Origin: a bacterium
GTDB lineage: Bacteria > Pseudomonadota > Gammaproteobacteria > Pseudomonadales > Moraxellaceae
Length of the DNA: 64,000 bases
Assembly: GCA_029945725.1 (NCBI GenBank)
Contig: JAQSDB010000003.1
Coordinates: 561,842-625,841 of the forward strand
Direction: 5' to 3'
The position numbers and the translations under genes were made by a program. The notes beneath the pieces are model-generated. The model was not told the DNA's origin, made no database searches, and saw nothing but the letters and a program-made list of their open reading frames with translations. Each line of letters opens with the position of its first letter. Within the stretch, counting starts at the first letter, position 1. This document shows positions 62,211 to 64,000 of this stretch, one piece after another.

Positions 62211-62352
62211 GGACGAACCTTTGAGCGGAGGCGCAGCCGCAGCGAGTGTTCGTCCGCCGCCGGCTGGCGAGCACCGCAGGGTACCCCGCGCAGCGGGGCG
62301 AACGGCCCGGGGTCGAGCGGGTGTCCAGAGGGGCGGCGACCCGCCCCTCTGG
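62211..62352. repeat. Three successive GC-rich stem-loops
   Basis: Hairpins with arms GGACGAAC / GTTCGTCC (62211-62255), CCCCGC / GCGGGG (62284-62298) and CCAGAGGGGCG / CGCCCCTCTGG (62325-62352) lie in a row. No ORF with recognisable content covers them. They may be a non-coding RNA or a repetitive element. Confidence 0.65.
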
Positions 62353-62463
62353 GCCTGTCCGGCGAGGACGCGGCCTTTCAAATAAACAACGGGGATTTAA
62401 AAAGGCGTTGGCAGCTTGGGGTAAATGAAATGCACCCTAACGATGGTGGCACGGCAGAGAAAT

Positions 62464-62493
62464 GTTGGGCTGCGCAGGCTTGGCCCAACCTAC
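62464..62493. repeat. GTTGGGC-type palindrome, second copy
   Basis: TGTTGGGC ... GCCCAACCTACG forms an inverted repeat, the same class as the element at 61362. Confidence 0.65.
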
Positions 62494-62601
62494 GCTTGCC
62501 GAATCGAGTTGATCCGAAAAGAACAAGAAGAACCAGAAGTCTATTGCAAAGACTTTGCAAACTAAGTATTGTTCGTCGCATGCCCTATTTGAGATATAGC
62601 C

Positions 62602-63342
62602 ATGGCCGACCCCATTCGACAGAGAAGCCCCAACGCACCCTCAAGCGCGTTGGAAGATGTCATTTCCAAGACTCTGGTGGTCTATGACAAGGAACACCGG
62701 CAGCCCGCCCCCGTTGATGCTGTCGCAAAAGATCTTGGCTACAAAGATGCGAATAATGGCGCCGCCAAGCAAGTTCTTGCGTCTATGCGGCAGTTTGGCC
62801 TGTTGGGGCGACCCAAAGAGGGGTACTTGGCGGTATCTAAGGAGGTCGAAGATTATCGCTATGCCCCTGATGAGAGGATGAAATCAGCCATCTTAATAAC
62901 ATGGCTCAAAACCCCTAAGGTTTTCAGCGAGCTGCTATCCGAATTCCCTACACAGCTTCCGTCGGATGCAAGTTTGCTGCACAAGCTCATAGGCATGGGT
63001 TTCATGCCAAGTACGGCTCATCAGTGCCTAGACGTGTTCAAGTCATCCGTTACCTTCGCAAAGTACTATACCTTGGAGCCGCATAATTCTCGGCCGGATA
63101 CCGATGCTGTGTTGGCGGTTGAGGGGGATTCTGAGTTGATTGCGGACTCGAGAGATGTAGGGCGCGCTAATCAGGTGGAAAAGCCTATAGCTGTGTCGGC
63201 AGCTGGGCACGAAAGAGTTCCAATCCGTCTTAAAGGAGGTAGGCGAGCCTACTTGGAGGTACCAAGTCCTTTTTACGAGGGAGATAAGAAAACGATTTCG
63301 GCGATGCTTGATGCGATAGCTGCCGATGAAGACGAGCTCTAA
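62602..63342 (+). CDS. Hypothetical protein, lower-GC accessory gene
   Basis: The 246-residue protein has no signal or membrane segment. The N-terminal 75 residues look like a helix-turn-helix or winged-helix region (VDAVAKDLGYKDANNGAAKQVLASMRQFGLLGRP in part). A middle helical region carries LLHKLIGMGFMPSTAHQCLDVFKSSV, and a C-terminal strand region has ERVPIRLKGGRRAYLEVPSPFYEGD. The layout suggests a transcription-related or toxin-antitoxin-type regulator. I do not recognise the family. Composition is less GC-rich than the neighbours, consistent with transfer. Confidence 0.7.
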   Translation: MADPIRQRSPNAPSSALEDVISKTLVVYDKEHRQPAPVDAVAKDLGYKDANNGAAKQVLASMRQFGLLGRPKEGYLAVSKEVEDYRYAPDERMKSAILITWLKTPKVFSELLSEFPTQLPSDASLLHKLIGMGFMPSTAHQCLDVFKSSVTFAKYYTLEPHNSRPDTDAVLAVEGDSELIADSRDVGRANQVEKPIAVSAAGHERVPIRLKGGRRAYLEVPSPFYEGDKKTISAMLDAIAADEDEL

Positions 63343-63349
63343 TCAGAAA

Positions 63350-63382
63350 ATGTCGCAGCCAATTGCGAGTTGGCTGCGACAT
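63350..63382. repeat. 13-bp perfect inverted repeat
   Basis: ATGTCGCAGCCAA and TTGGCTGCGACAT flank a 7-bp loop, 8 bp after the stop of the hypothetical gene. There is no T tract, so it could be a terminator-like stem or a protein-binding palindrome. Confidence 0.7.
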
Positions 63383-63474
63383 ACCCAAGGAAGTCAGGAT
63401 ATGACGACCGTCCTCAGGGAACTACTTAGTACAACTAGCGGGCGAATTCTTTGCCTTAGTACATGTAGTGTCAA

Positions 63475-63660
63475 GTGGTCGTCGATGGGTCTGAGTTCTA
63501 TGGCTTGGCCTATACAGATGAGGAAATGCTCATGTCGACACCACGTGTGCGGCGAGATGGCGACCTTGTGTACTGTGCGTGGTATATCCACTGGCGTACT
63601 GGGAAGCCTGTTTACCCGAAAAACGGTAAATGCTTTGTTTTTCGTGTAAAGCGTAAGTAA
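63475..63660 (+). CDS. Small hypothetical protein
   Basis: This 61-residue ORF begins with GTG and includes FYGLAYTDEEML, DGDLVYCAWYIHW and a basic C-terminal FRVKRK. An ATG 54 bp further in is an alternative start. No family is recognised. The codon pattern is coherent but support is limited, and a frameshift from an upstream frame cannot be excluded. Confidence 0.35.
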   Translation: MVVDGSEFYGLAYTDEEMLMSTPRVRRDGDLVYCAWYIHWRTGKPVYPKNGKCFVFRVKRK

Positions 63661-63661
63661 T

Positions 63662-63698
63662 AAAAAGGCCGGCTTGGTTTTCCTTGCCGGCCTTTTTT
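63662..63698. terminator. Bidirectional terminator before ettA
   Basis: AAAAAGGCCGGC / GCCGGCCTTTTTT with a T-rich loop, between convergent genes. Confidence 0.92.
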
Positions 63699-63700
63699 AT

Positions 63701-64000
<300 letters not shown>

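Larger units (their letters stand above)
61298..62601. other. 1.3-kb gene-free, repeat-rich interval
   Basis: I find no convincing gene here. The short ORFs in the track have no recognisable domain and cross palindromes. The interval holds several classes of inverted repeats listed separately (61362, 61580, 61901, 62011, 62211 and 62464). Composition changes abruptly within it, which suggests repeated insertion of small elements. Confidence 0.8.

Overview
The window is a 64-kb stretch of a GC-rich gammaproteobacterial chromosome. Synteny points to a Pseudomonadales-like or related gammaproteobacterium: an AlgR-type LytTR regulator followed by hemC-hemD-hemX-hemY, the zapA / 6S RNA / 5-formyl-THF cyclo-ligase block, ygfB-pepP-ubiH-ubiI, an lgt-thyA-folA run and the ptsP-rppH pair. 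I cannot name a genus from the sequence alone. Both ends cut a gene: algR on the left and ettA on the right.

Left part (1-24 kb) is housekeeping. It holds haem synthesis, a CDGSH iron-sulfur protein, tRNA-Phe with its own promoter and terminator, a lipoprotein resembling the ChiA N-terminal domain, lgt-thyA-folA, an NRDE protein overlapping a 3-methyladenine glycosylase, a membrane diguanylate cyclase with an altered GGDEF motif, ptsP-rppH, two outer-membrane proteins, 6S RNA with an extended -10 promoter, cell-division accessory genes, and ubiquinone hydroxylases. The middle (24-39 kb) has a glycine cleavage operon with split P-protein (gcvT-gcvH-gcvPA-gcvPB, with a 21-bp-arm palindrome inside), rlmI, ilvA, rpiA, an RND efflux pump and a permease/thioredoxin pair.

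The most unusual segment is about 39.4-43.8 kb, an AT-rich island. It is bounded by an intact tRNA-Arg(CCG) and, 4.4 kb away, a 45-bp copy of that tRNA's 3' half that still carries a tRNA-type terminator. Inside are the last 38 codons of a tyrosine recombinase and two back-to-back cassettes that fit integron gene cassettes without an integron integrase. Each begins with a core site that is exactly complementary to the R'' box of the attC-like site at its own 3' end. One cassette carries an unknown membrane protein. The other carries a BcgI-like restriction-methylation-specificity polypeptide interrupted by one in-frame TGA.

The right part (44-64 kb) has cytochrome c5, a bile-acid:sodium symporter family protein, Rep helicase, and three tandem paralogues usually called metal-dependent hydrolases whose residue spacing matches ferritin-like di-iron proteins, beside a divergent AraC regulator. 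Then come fbp, an SCP2-like gene with an iron-dependent alcohol dehydrogenase, a tandem pair of cold-shock genes with duplicated long leaders, a GST, several unknowns, trxC, and a 1.3-kb gene-free stretch full of REP-like palindromes and strong stem-loops. After that lie two unknown lower-GC genes and the end of ettA.
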